Program-made: the position numbers and the translations under genes
In this document: positions 36,640 through 47,999 of the stretch, piece after piece
How positions within the stretch are numbered: position 1 is the stretch's first letter
Layout of the letters: each line of letters starts with the position of its first letter
Assembly (NCBI GenBank): GCA_024760905.1
Contig: CM045733.1
Coordinates: forward strand, 18,933,501-18,997,500
DNA length: 64,000 nucleotides
Source of the DNA: Plotosus lineatus
Lineage: Eukaryota > Chordata > Actinopteri > Siluriformes > Plotosidae
Direction of reading: 5' to 3'
The notes under the pieces: generated by a model
What the model saw: only the letters and a program-made list of their open reading frames with translations
Told to the model about the DNA's origin: nothing
Databases searched by the model: none

Positions 36640-37700
36640 TTTGACCCTAATAGAATTATGCAGCTTGGCAAGTGAATGTTTGATACTGCCCCATTTTGTA
36701 TTGGTTACATATTCTGTTTTGTTATTGTTTCTTTTTTCTTTTTCCACCAAAGGCAACTTTATACTGGAAGGAGCATACAGTACCTTCTGCTAACCAGCTA
36801 GCTTTGGCTAACAGGCTAACATTTCTTATTGTATATGATCAGCAGTACTTCAATTGACACTCTTTTTTGCAGTACTCTGTTGTTTGTAGAAGTGTCACTT
36901 GCTAACCTACAAGAAAACCAACTTCTTGGAGCCCTAGGCCAGTAGGAGACCACAAGGTCAGACGAACACTAATCTACAGCAGTAGCAATGTGTAAAGATT
37001 GCAATGTCAATAGGACAGATATAACATCCCTAACGGGTGTAAATAAGCTTCATGGAAACACTGAAAGAGGACTTAGCCTCTTGGGAGTGAAAAAAGAAAA
37101 ACGAAAGAAGAAAAAGAAGGAGAGAAGAAAAGTAAGACAGTGATAAATGGAGATAATGTGAAGCTGGATAAATAAATGTCTCATTTTAAATGGTGGCATA
37201 GTGGTTCGCACGTTTGGCTCACAGCATGGTCATGGGTTCAAGTCATCAGTTCGGACAGGATATTGAGTTGGGTGCATGCAACAAGATGTTAGACTCGGGA
37301 CACTGGCAGTTGACTTGTTAGTTTATCTAGCAGGCTGAAGGACCTAGAAGTTAGAAGTTACAGTATAAACACACTTTATGACCATTCAACATGGTCTTGG
37401 GTGTTGTTATTGGAATAACTTCTAGAGTAACGTTTTACCTTTTGTTTTACAGGATAGCACTAATGGAGTGATATGGAGGGGGACATCAGTTAAGTTGGAT
37501 GATACCTCATGTTTAATTTTTTCTGTAGTTAAAAGATTGCTGTGGCTGAGGGGTATTCAAATTTTTTTTATTTGTGGCAGATTATTTAAAATATAATGGT
37601 GATGAGTGTTGCTTGGAGGGACCCTGTATGAATTTTTGTTTTGGGCCCAACAGACTCTAGAATCACCACTGGTTGCATGGTATGGGCACAAATTGAAAAT
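36640..37700. other. Unassigned non-coding stretch
   Basis: No exon, RNA gene or clear element was recognised; 37190-37330 has a weak SINE-like GGTGGCATAGTGGTTCGCACG. Otherwise unique-looking, AT-rich sequence. Confidence 0.5.
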
Positions 37701-37711
37701 TGGGTTTAAAG

Positions 37712-38285
37712 CAGTTTCTCAATTATTTTCTGTGGCGCCCCCTCTAGGAAGAAAAAAAAAACATTTCACCGTCCCGCGAGCGACTATAAATAGTATTATT
37801 TGGCGATAAAATTGTTATTCGTACACCTCTGCATAACATTGTATCTTTATTAACATTAAAAACAAAAGAGAAATATAGCTCAACTTACAGCAAAGAAAAA
37901 CTTCATTAACATTGTTTTTGAATCTGTAATAGATAAGATTTATACTGCACCAATGTGCCTGAAATAAAAAAAAAAATACATCCTTATTTAAACTCAGTCA
38001 ACTTATTTATGTCTTAATATCTCCATCTCTCTCCACCTTTCTCTTCGTTCCTGTTAGAAATTTGTCCGTGTTGTTTCTTGAGGGGTTGTTTACTGCACTT
38101 CATGCCGTTTGCTCGTGTAAAAAACTGCTGCACCATAGCGTGAAAATCAGAGCGCCACTGCCAACTAGTGGAGTGGAAGTGCAATTCCCCTTAATTCTCG
38201 TACATTATTCCAGAAAAGCATGTTCCCCAGAGTCATACGCGCTTCCCCTGGCATCACACTGCGCCCCACTATTTGAGAACCACTG
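37712..38285. mobile_element. hAT MITE, sister of 4201-5193
   Basis: CAGTTTCTCAATTATTTTC and ACTATTTGAGAACCACTG ends. Flanks GTTTAAAG and GTGTAAAT agree at 6 of 8 positions. It has no SINE inside. Confidence 0.82.
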
Positions 38286-38537
38286 GTGTAAATCATTGTT
38301 ACAGCACATTTTGGCAGTGGACCTGTGCATATAAAGCATAATGTGCACTCATTCACCTATCAGTACCTGCTCACGTTGCCCTGACGCTTTTCCGCTTAAC
38401 CAGGTTTACTTTTACCTATTAAATCTATATTTAATGAAATAAATGGTAGTGTGCATATTTCAGCAAGTGAAGGCCGCAGTGTGTAGCAGAATGCATGAGT
38501 GACAATTCATTATTTGAGGATCAAAACTGGGGCAGGA

Positions 38538-38830
38538 TGAGAGCATGTCTGCCTTACAGCAAGAATGCCCCAGCTTTGAGTCCTGGGCTCAGGTGTTTCT
38601 GTGTGGAATTTACATGTTCTCCCATGCTTTCTTGGATTTCTTTTGATTACTGTGGTTTTCCACCACAGTCCAAAGACATGTGCATTAGGCTAATTGGATG
38701 TGTTAAATTGCACCTAGGTGTGAGTGTAAATGGTTGTGTGTGTTTTCGGCTGTTTGGCTAAGATAGGTTCCATCATCCCTACAATCCTTATAGTATTAAG
38801 TGGCCCGGCAAATGAGTGAATGTTTGAGTG
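38538..38830 (+). mobile_element. SINE-C, diverged
   Basis: Reads from CTGCCTTACAGCAAGAATGC, through GTGTGGAATTTACATG and CCACAGTCCAAAGACATG, to TTAAGTGGCCCGGCAAATG. Confidence 0.6.
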
Positions 38831-38937
38831 AGGATCAAAAAATGCTATATTTAGCACTTTATTCCTTTATCAGATAGAAATATAAATTGTCACCCCTAAT
38901 TTTTTACAAAAATGGGCACAAAGCTATCCAATGAAAG

Positions 38938-38981
38938 TATTATGGGGCCACATTGTTCACAATGGGGCCACATTGTTCACA
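38938..38981. repeat. Two-copy tandem repeat of 20 bp
   Basis: ATGGGGCCACATTGTTCACA occurs twice in succession. Confidence 0.9.
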
Positions 38982-39117
38982 GAATCACACTCTTTTTTTA
39001 CCATCAGAAGATGGCCACTGGAATTATCACCAAGAACCTTTAGCTGTGATCGCACTAATCTTTTTAGCTCTATATTTGTATCTGGTAATATTGCTGCTTT
39101 GCATCCTGATGGGTTTC

Positions 39118-39494
39118 CTCCGGGTTCTCTTCCTCTTTCTCTTTTCCTTTCGGCTATTCCATTCAATGGTCGCCATAGCGAATCATCTGCCTCCATTTTC
39201 ATGGAAGTCATCTTAAGGATTCGCATGTTTTGATTTGGCATTTACGTTGGATGCCCTTCCTGACACAACCCTTAGCAAGGGGCAGAAACACATTGATGGC
39301 TATACAGCTACTCTTGACGAAAGTCAGCAATGTTTCTTTTACATCAACCTCTCACCATGGACAGTGAGAGACTTTGATAACCCAGTTAGCTGCACTGGGG
39401 GGGACAGTGACAACCTTGTGGAGAGTCGGACTTGAATCTCCAACCTTAGGAACAGTGATCCAGTGCCCTTTACCTCCAGGCCACCACTGCCCCC
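39118..39494 (-). mobile_element. SINE-A2
   Basis: Tail side TTCCTTTCGGCTATTCC and CGCCATAGCGAATCATCTG, the GGATGCCCTTCCTGACAC block, central block, and head side CAGGCCACCACTGCCCC. The tail here is closer to the LINE version (GAATCATCTGCCTCC) than in other copies. Confidence 0.85.
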
Positions 39495-39706
39495 CCCCCC
39501 TCCCTCTGGGTTCTCTTCCCATCTCCCAAAACCATAGCAATAGGCCAATTATCCATTCAAACTGCTTCTAATTGTGAATATGTGTACACATGACGCCTTG
39601 TGATTGGCTGGTATTCTATTCAGGGTGTATTGCTACCTCAGACCTGGTGTTTCTGGGATATAACAGGATTCTCTGGTAAGTAGGCATCGGAGATGAATGA
39701 ATGAAT

Positions 39707-39974
39707 TCAGAACTGTTTCCATTTAATAGTCCTTACCAGCTGCCAAAGACGTTCTACCAGCTTGACCAACCCGGCGTCGGTTTTGGCAGCCAGTAGCTGG
39801 TCAGACTGTGCAGGATTTTTCAGCAGGGATACAGAAATAAACCAAAACCAAAAAAGACAGCCACAGTGAATGTTCTCAGTCAGAGAAATTTCATGTGCAG
39901 GAATAACATACTCGCAATAATGTAGTACAGAGTGCCTAATTTCATTTTGGATGATCTCTGTGGAAGGCTTGAGC
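39707..39974 (-). CDS. Unassigned exon-like open frame
   Basis: On the minus strand CTTCCAG at 39980 is followed by an open frame reading LKPSTEIIQNEIRHSVLHYC, VIPAHEISLTENIH and, after a hydrophobic stretch that could be an intron, SDQLLAAKTDAGLVKLVERL then WQL before GTAAGG. The internal CCTGCACAG would serve as an acceptor for the last part. Codon choice and amphipathic helix look protein-like, and it is not part of any repeat family seen here. I do not recognise the protein. It may be one or two exons of a gene whose other parts lie to either side, a decayed retrogene, or chance. Confidence 0.25.
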
Positions 39975-40184
39975 CTGGAAGGAAACAGGTAAGAAAACAT
40001 TACCTTGCATGGGACAACACTGCATTTTACTGTCTCTAAGCCCATTACACACTTTTTTCTGTAAGTCATTCCACTTCAGCATTATTCACCATTACTCTAA
40101 CCATACAGAAGAGATGGAAAGGATCAAATTCCCTTTTTTATTACTGAACATTTTTTCCCACAATGTTCCCCTATAGAGAGTCAG

Positions 40185-40398
40185 AGTAGTATAGTGATTA
40201 TCATATCTGCCTAACGGCAAGAAGGTCCCAGGTTCAAGTCATAGTCTCAGCGATGGAATTTCTGTGTGGAGCTTACTTGTTCTCACCATTCTTACATTGG
40301 TTTCCTCTGATATTCCATTTTCCTCCTACAGTCCAAAGACATTCACTTTAGACTAATTTAATTGCCTGCTTGAAATTGACCTTAGGTGTATGAAAGGT

Positions 40399-40453
<55 letters not shown>

Positions 40454-40570
40454 GTGTACTTGCTTTGAGATGAATGGACAAACTATGCAGGTGGTAACCT
40501 GCCCTCGTTCAGAACCGGCTGAGATAGGCTACAGTCTCCGTGTGGTCTTAATAGGATAAAGCAGTTTAGC
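40185..40570 (+). mobile_element. SINE-C with internal (GT)n
   Basis: GAGTAGTATAGTGATTATC head, GGTTCAAGTC B box, CTACAGTCCAAAGACATTC, then a GT run (40402-40451) and tail GGTCTTAATAGGATAAAGC. Confidence 0.6.
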
Positions 40571-40794
40571 AAATCAATGTATCACTTTTTACGGTACAAA
40601 AGATTCTGTGCTATAAAGATGTTTACCTTTTCAACTGAAAAGACGACCAAGCCAGAGAAATCAGTAGAGAGTAATACTTGGGAGGTTTTTTTAAGTGTTA
40701 GTGAATCACATGGTTATTTTAAAACTGTAACTGCCATAGCTCCATCTTGCTGTGTGTTCCCATCCCAATTGTTTTGTGCAAATAATATCTACAG

Positions 40795-40935
40795 TATTAT
40801 CATTTTTATACAACTTGAGCAACTGAGGGTTAAGGACCTTGCTCAAGGGCCAAATAGCAGTGACAGTGGGGAGTGATCCGATGACCTCAGAGTAGTAACC
40901 CATCGCATTAACCACTAAGCCACTACTGCCTTCTC
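40795..40935 (-). mobile_element. SINE-K-like fragment
   Basis: CTTGCTCAAGGGCCAAATAG and CCATCGCATTAACCACTAAGC in reverse resemble the head side of SINE-K. Confidence 0.5.
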
Positions 40936-40936
40936 T

Positions 40937-40937
<1 letters not shown>

Positions 40938-40997
<60 letters not shown>

Positions 40998-41060
40998 TTA
41001 CTCCGCTTAATTTGGGGTTGGGTCGCCGGGGCAGCAGCCTCAGCAATGATGTGCAGATAA
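40938..41060. repeat. (ATC)n trinucleotide run plus retroelement tail
   Basis: About 20 ATC units are followed by TTACTCCGCTTAATTTGGGG and GTCGCCGGGGCAGCAGCCTC, related to the fragment at 5225-5345. Confidence 0.85.
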
Positions 41061-41123
41061 TGATTAATTAAAAATTGTCGGCTCACGAATGGTGCATTGA
41101 CCTTTTTTATTGTTCATCTTCGG

Positions 41124-41330
41124 GCAATGGTGGCCTAGTGCTATAGGGCGCTGGATTGCTGATCCTAAGGTTAGGGGTCCCACTCTCCACAAGGTTGGCT
41201 GCAACGCTGTCAGTGTGCCCTGTGATAGCCTGGCAAGCTGTCCAGAGTGTACTCTGCCCTCGCCCGGAGTCGGCTGGGATACGCGCCAGCCTCCCTGTGA
41301 CCCTAATTAGGATTAAGTGGTTACAGAAAG
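41124..41330 (+). mobile_element. SINE-A1, internally deleted
   Basis: Head GGGCAATGGTGGCCTAGTGC joins directly to GGCTGCAACGCTGTCAGTG and the A1 tail; the central block with CTGGGTTATCAAAGG is absent. Confidence 0.8.
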
Positions 41331-41339
41331 TGAAAGGAA

Positions 41340-42655
41340 ATTATTTACCTTTGAAAGAGAGGGTTTTTTTTTTTGCTGTTACTCTGACTAGAAAGGTTTA
41401 AGCGTTGCTTAAAGGTGGATCTCGCCATAGATGTCTCTAAAGTGTCTGAGGCTGGTGTTATAAGAGTAACACGGCTCCTTTAAGAGCTCAACCAACTTCA
41501 GCCCCGGAGGAAATAAATAAACAAATAAACGAATCTCCCCTGCATTTCTGACTATGGTCTTCAGCGCAAAAAAAGAAAGATCACTGGGTTTTCTTTTTCA
41601 CCTTTTAAGTTGAACAGGTTCATGTTGTGTGTGTGTCAACATTAATATTTAAAGTTTTGCTTGGCTGAGTTAAGTTGTGTGTTTTTTATTGTGTAAGTCA
41701 GCGCTGAAGTATTAGCTTCTATTTTTGGATTCCAGTTGATTATCAACTCAGTGACAAAGCAGCCTTATTGATTTTCCTATGAAATGGACATACGACATCG
41801 ATCCAAATCATTATCTATACATATAGTGGGATTTCAATCCTCTAAACATAAATAAAGCTTAGCGGCCTTAGAAAGTGGCTTGGGAGAAAGTGGCTCACAA
41901 GCGTCCACAGCTAAACGCTATGGTCTGTATAGATCTACACGTGAGCAAAATAAGCAAGGAAAGGGCATGGGCTACATGTCAGGAGCATAAAGGAGGTGAC
42001 CATTGACAAAGTGCTCCAACCTGCAATAAACAGGAATGAATGGCAAGGATGTTTAGTTGGGAGGTTTGACCAACCTGGCCTACTGAGAAGACTGTGGCAG
42101 TGAGAATAATAAAGCAATATGCAGTGTAGAAAGTGTGCATTGGTAAAGTTTTGAATGGTATCAGATAATAACCGTGTTTAAAGTCTTTCGATTGAGGTTA
42201 CTGAGACACTTGAAGACTTGAAGGTACAAATAGTTCCTAAAAAGGAGAACAGTGGATGGAGAAGGCACAGACACTTAAATACTGGTGAGGTTAGGAGATG
42301 TTATTTCTTGTTGATTTTATTCTTCATTTTTATGTTAGGTTCATTACTGGCTCTGTTTACTTCCTTTCCTGTCTACCTACTCTGTAGCCCTGCTTGCTTT
42401 GGATGGCATGCAGAAGAACGTCAGTCCTGGAGGATGTTTGGCTTACAGTGAACTTGCCAAAGTAAATCTAGCTTGCAGCAACAGCTGTAGAGACATCTAT
42501 AAGCTGTCACACCAAGATACACCCACCGTTTAGGTCCACATTAGATCTAGAATGGTACATTACAGGCTCCCTTGACTTATTATGCACAAATTTAAGGAGG
42601 GTTTTATTTCCTGTTGTTTTAGCATTACCTACTGATGACCTGATTTTATGAACAG
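41340..42655. other. Unassigned non-repetitive stretch
   Basis: No recognised gene or element. It is less repeat-rich than its surroundings. The ORFs are short and show no family. Confidence 0.5.
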
Positions 42656-42671
42656 GCTTCCATCTGGGCTG

Positions 42672-43001
<330 letters not shown>

Positions 43002-43513
43002 TACACGTATATACCAATATACCATGTGCTTCTGTGCTTCTCTTACCACAACGAATAATATATTTGAATGATGAACATTTCATCTTCCACTATTTTCTTC
43101 ACTATTTTTCTCTGTAAAGGTGAGTTCCTGAGAAATGAGTAGGATTTATTCAAATTCAATATTTATATTATGCTGTGTATTCAGCAGAGCTGCTGAAATG
43201 AGAGTGTTTGAGTATAGTGCTGGTCCGAGAGGCTGTGAAAACCACATAAGCACAAAATTTCCCATCATCAGATAACATTCTACACTTAACTGACACAAGA
43301 AGTGTGCACAAGACATTGCAGCAGTATTGCTCTATATCTGTCAGCACTGTGGCAAACAATTCTAAATAACTACCTGTTTATAAAAAGATTGTCCCACTGA
43401 TAAATGATTCGGAAACTAGCTATAAGTTTTGCAGAACTGTAAAAGCTGTATTTTTCCCCCCTACAAGCTCTTTGTAACTAAATGAATCTTTAAAGTCCTC
43501 ATTATTACCTTCC

Positions 43514-43828
43514 TGTGGGGCCGGTGGTGTAGTGGTTAGGGTGCTGGGCTCATGATCGAGAGGTTGTGTGTTCAAATCCCAGTAAGACCCTCACTGTGCT
43601 TAGACCTCTGGGCAAGGTCTTAACCACAAGTGTGCCTCTGTTCACCCAGCAGTATAAATGTGTACCAGTAAAAAAAATATACTGGGAAGGTAACCTGCGA
43701 TGGACTAGCGTCCCATCCAGGAGGAGATGTACTCCTAGTTGCTTCACGCTATGGAAACCGGGATAAGCACCAGCCTGTTGAGCCACTGGGCTCTGGTGTA
43801 AAAAGCCCAAAGGACTACCTACCTACCT
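43514..43828 (+). mobile_element. SINE-B, full length
   Basis: GGGGCCGGTGGTGTAGTGG head, GTGTTCAAATCCC B box, CACAAGTGTGCCTCTGTTC body, CTAC-repeat tail. Confidence 0.85.
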
Positions 43829-43839
43829 TACTTTTAGTT

Positions 43840-44140
43840 TCATTCATTTTCTGAACCGCTTCATTCTGGTTATGATTGCAAGGAGGCCGGTGCTCATCTC
43901 AGCCGACTCTGGGCGAGTGTAGAGTACACCCTGGACAGGTCGTGAGGCCATTGCAGGGCACAAACACTCTTACAGCTATGCAGCTACTCTTGATGAAAGT
44001 CAGCAATGGCTCTCATAGACAGTAAGAGACATGGCCGGCCTTTGCTAACCCAGTTAACTGCACTGGGGAACAGGAGTGACAACCATCATTGATAGTGGGG
44101 CTTGAACCCACAACCCTACCCCGGGCTACTACTGCCCTTC
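43840..44140 (-). mobile_element. SINE-A1, decayed
   Basis: Reverse copy from CTTCATTCTGGTTATGATTG tail to GGGCTACTACTGCCC head. Confidence 0.75.
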
Positions 44141-44254
44141 ATTAGTTTTATTTATTTATTCAGTTTTCTTTTAGCAGGGTAGCCCTTTCAGCTCACTCGG
44201 AACTGCTCTGCCAAGGGGCCCTGCATCACGTGCAATTTTTTTGCCATTGCCTTC

Positions 44255-44463
44255 TGCACGATGCGAACCTACAGGCAATTTAGAACTGCCAATTAACCTA
44301 CTGTGCATGTCTCTGGACTGCAGGAGGAAACCGGAGAACCCGGAGGAAACCCACACAAGCATGGGGAGAACATGCAAACTCCACACAGAAACGCCCAAGC
44401 CGGGAATCGAACCCAGGCCTTCTTGCTGTGAGGCAGACGTGCTAACCACTACACCACCATGCC
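44255..44463 (-). mobile_element. SINE-C
   Basis: Well-preserved reverse copy from GCAATTTAGAACTGCCAATT to CACTACACCACCATGCCG. Its left flank GCCATTGCCTTCTGCACGAT also adjoins the SINE-C at 27390, so that block is part of the longer element. Confidence 0.82.
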
Positions 44464-44799
44464 GTCTTCAATTCTTTTTTTTTTTTGTTCTCTCATGTTG
44501 TTCATTCTTACATGTTGTCCATCATCAGGTTCACAAAAAGCCAAAAATGAAAGTATATTATTATAATATTAACTACTAGGTGCATTTTTTCCCCCAAATA
44601 ATAATTTACGTTAAGATTGACTACATAATATAATACATTTATGACATTTGGAAGATGCCCCTCTCCAGAGAAATGTATGTTTTTATACATAAATAGGGCC
44701 CAACGGAAAGCTACTGAAGCTCGAATCCATGACCTTTGTATCAGAAAGCCAAAGCCTTAACCACTTAAGAGGCTACTGGCTATAATTTCATTAGTTCAT

Positions 44800-44906
44800 T
44801 CATTTGCCAAACTTCTTCACCCTCTTAGGGTCATGGGGAGGCTGGAACCTATCCCAAATGACCAAGAGCGAAAGCGGAACGCACCTCTTCAATCTGTTGC
44901 AGGGCC

Positions 44907-44946
<40 letters not shown>

Positions 44947-45520
44947 AAAATTCACACACACTCACAAAAGGAAATTTGGAACAGCAAATTCTCCTAATGT
45001 GCATGGCTTTTGACAGTTGCAGGAAACCCGAGTACACAGAGGAAACCCATGAAAGCACAGGAAGAACATGCAAATTCCACATAGAAACATCCTCCTGAGA
45101 CTGGAACGTGCACCCAAGACCTTCATGCTGTGAAGTTTATATCCTAATCCCTGTACCACCATTCTTATATTATATTATATTGTATATTTTATTTTCATAT
45201 ATTTTCACTCACTCATTTGCTAAACCGCTTAATCGTACAGGGGTTGCTCGGAGGCTGGTGCCTATCTCAGCTGAACCTGAGAAAAGGCAGGGCGACACAC
45301 ACAAAATCATTCATACTCACATACACAGCTACGGTCAATCTGGAAGAGCCAATTAGCCTAATGTGCATGTCTGTGGACTGTGGAAAAAAAAAACCCTCAG
45401 AATTACTATGAGTTAACATGGGGAAAGCAAATGTCACATAAAAATGCCTGAGCTCAGGAATCAAACCAGGACATTCTTGATGTGAAACAACGTGCTACCC
45501 ACTATACTGTACGCCCACCC
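44800..45520 (-). mobile_element. Two decayed SINE-C copies
   Basis: 44805-45165 and 45210-45520 each run from a GGGGAGGCTGG / GCTCGGAGGCTGG tail region, through GCCAATTAGCCTAATGTGC-like sequence, to a decayed head. The first includes a CA run (44910-44939). Confidence 0.6.
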
Positions 45521-45562
45521 TTATAATGTACTGTGTCATATCGTATTCAATTAGTTATATTA

Positions 45563-45839
45563 CAGTGGTACCTCACCTTACGAAATTAATCCATTCCAGA
45601 GCCTTTTTCTTAACCTGGATTTTTCGTAAATTGAGCCGCATTTTACATGTAAAAATGTGTGATTCGTTCCAAGGCCCCCAATACTACCCCCTAAACCCTT
45701 TAAAAATTATAAAGGCATACCTTTTAAGACCTTCTTCTGCTTCAATATTGTACCGATGGTAGACGGGTTTGGCCATATTCCTTTGCGATAACACTAGAAC
45801 CCGTTTCTTCTTCTCACTCACACCGGAAATCACACACGT

Positions 45840-45895
<56 letters not shown>

Positions 45896-46388
45896 ATGTG
45901 CTGACCATGTCTTCTTAGCAGAGTTATAATCTTATAAATGTTTATAGAAAGTTAAAAGCCTGAGTCAAGAAATAAAGCATGAAACAACAGTAACTCTGTC
46001 CTTTATACGAAAAGCATTATGGGAGATGCAGCTTCATAATAGCCAATGGGAGGGAGCTGCGTCATCCCTCCTAGCCAATGGGAGGCCAGCAGGGCGGGAT
46101 GTTGGGAGATAGGCAATTGGAGGTAGCTGTGTCATCCCTCCTAGCCAATGGGGGGCCAGCGGGGCGGAATGTTTGAATATCATTGATGGGAGAACAGCTC
46201 GTGCATTGTTTGAATGTTTGAATGGCGCGTTTTGATGTTTGAATGGCGCTTTTGAATGTTTTGATGGCACGTTTGGCTCGTTTCGTAAGGAGAACTTGTT
46301 TAGTATACAGAGACAAAAGATTTTGGAAAATGTTTTCGTAACCTGGATTTTTCATTTGCTGGGACTATCGTAAGGTGAGGTATCACTG
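45563..46388 (-). mobile_element. Tigger-E MITE, full length
   Basis: Ends CAGTGGTACCTCACCTTACG and CGTAAGGTGAGGTATCACTG are inverted; TA precedes the left end. It keeps the degraded helix-turn-helix piece (TTGTACCGATGGTAGACGGG) and a GT run (45848-45892) at the place where the 10640 copy has CA/GT. A segment of about 70 bp with AGCCAATGGGAGGCCAGC is duplicated at 46040-46170. Confidence 0.88.
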
Positions 46389-46514
46389 GATATTAATTAT
46401 TTTATATCTCATCGTAGCCTCAGATTCCTGTTCTTGTGTGATATGAGAGAAACCCGCCTCTGCTGTTTTGGTGTATTATGCATGTTAAGATGACTTCCTC
46501 TCCTCTTCTTCTTC

Positions 46515-46960
46515 TTTTCCTTTTGGCTGTTCCCCTCAGGGGTCGCCACAGCAAATCATCTGCCTCCATCTCACCCTATCCTCTGCATCGTCTTCTCTTA
46601 CTCCAACTACCTTCATGTCCTCCTTCACCACATCCATAAATCTTCTCTTTGGTCTTCCTCTGGGCCTTCTGCTTGGCAGTTCCAAACTCAGCATCCTACT
46701 ACCAATATAGTCACAATCCCTCCTCTGTACATGTCCAAAACATCTCAATCTAGCCTCTCTGACTCTGTCTCCAAAACATCCTACATGTGCTGTCCCTCTA
46801 ATGTACTCATTCCTGATCCTATCTATCCTCGTTACTCCCAAAGAGAACCTCAACATTTTTATCTCTGCTACCTCCAGCTCTGCCTCCTGTCTTTTCCTCA
46901 GTGCCACTGTTTCTAAACCATACAACATCGCTGGCCTCATCACCGTCTTGTACACTTCCT
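46515..46960 (-). pseudogene. RTE-like LINE, short 3' copy
   Basis: Minus-strand reading VYKTVMRPAMLYGLETVALR to RWRQMICCGDP and stop, then the shared 3' end GTGGCGACCCCTGAGGGGAA and AAG repeats. Only the last 140 codons of the polymerase remain. Confidence 0.88.
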
Positions 46961-46964
46961 GTGT

Positions 46965-47275
46965 AATGTAGTTATAAAGGTAATGTGGGCTTTTTACACC
47001 CAACTCATTGTGGCTCATCGGACAGGTGCTTATTTCTGGTTTCCATAGCGTGAAGCTACCAGGAGTTGAACTCCTCTTGGATGGGACGCTAGTCCACTGC
47101 AGTTTACCTTCCCAGTATATTTTTACTGGTACCCATTTACACTGCTAGGTGAACAGAGGCACACTTGTGGTTAAGACCTTGCCCAGGGGTCGTAGCACAG
47201 TGGGGGTCTAACTAGGACACACAACCTCCTGATAACAAGCTCAGCACCCTAACCACTACACCACCGGACCCACAA
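46965..47275 (-). mobile_element. SINE-B
   Basis: Reverse copy from GTGGGCTTTTTACACCC to CACTACACCACCGGACCC; it directly follows the LINE fragment. Confidence 0.8.
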
Positions 47276-47328
47276 TGTGGCTATAAAGTGGTTGTGCATT
47301 GATATAAAAATGAGCTGAAAGACAATTC

Positions 47329-47330
<2 letters not shown>

Positions 47331-47359
<29 letters not shown>

Positions 47360-47418
47360 CTCCTTGCGACTGTTCCTTTCAGGGGTCAGCACAGTGAATC
47401 ATCTGCCTCTATCTTACC
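47331..47418 (-). mobile_element. Minimal LINE 3' end with (CTT)n
   Basis: About 10 CTT units, then GCGACTGTTCCTTTCAGGGG and GTGAATCATCTGCCTC. It is only the last 60-70 bp of the RTE-like LINE. Confidence 0.75.
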
Positions 47419-47466
47419 TGAAAGACAATTCACAATCATTTAAAGTAAGTTCTTGATGAAACCAAT

Positions 47467-47795
47467 TGACAGTGGTGGCCCAAGGGTAGGGTGCTGGATT
47501 ACTGATACTAAGGTCTGTGGTTCACACCCCGCTATTAGTTGGTTGTCACTGGTGCCCCACCCCCACCCACCCACGGTAAACTCACTGGGTTATCAAAGGC
47601 TGGCCATGACTGTCACTGACTGTGATGGGGGGCATGTAAAAGATCCATTGCTGATTTTTGTGAAGAGAAGGCTGCATAGCTGTCAATGTGTTTCTGTCAT
47701 GCAATGGCTTGGTGATCTGTCCACTCTGCCCTTGCCCAGATTTGGCTGAGATGGGTGCCACCCTAATTATGATTAAGCGGTTCAGAAAATGAATG
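47467..47795 (+). mobile_element. SINE-A1, decayed
   Basis: ACAGTGGTGGCCCAAGGG head to TAATTATGATTAAGCGGTTC tail. Confidence 0.75.
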
Positions 47796-47935
47796 ATACA
47801 CTATGAACTTATATTTCTGAATACTGCAAGTTATTTCTGCTACATATGTGAAAACACTCAATATCCCCCAAAATGGCACATTACAGGGGGAGGAAAGTAG
47901 CTCTTAGTGCCGTGGCGTGCTTGGCAGTATTGTTC

Positions 47936-47996
47936 CAAACACTGGGAATGTATTTCCCCCACATTCAAACACTGGGAATGTATTTCCCCCACATTC
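47936..47996. repeat. Two-copy tandem repeat of 29-30 bp
   Basis: CAAACACTGGGAATGTATTT plus CCCCCACATT occurs twice in a row. Confidence 0.9.
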
Positions 47997-47999
47997 TTT

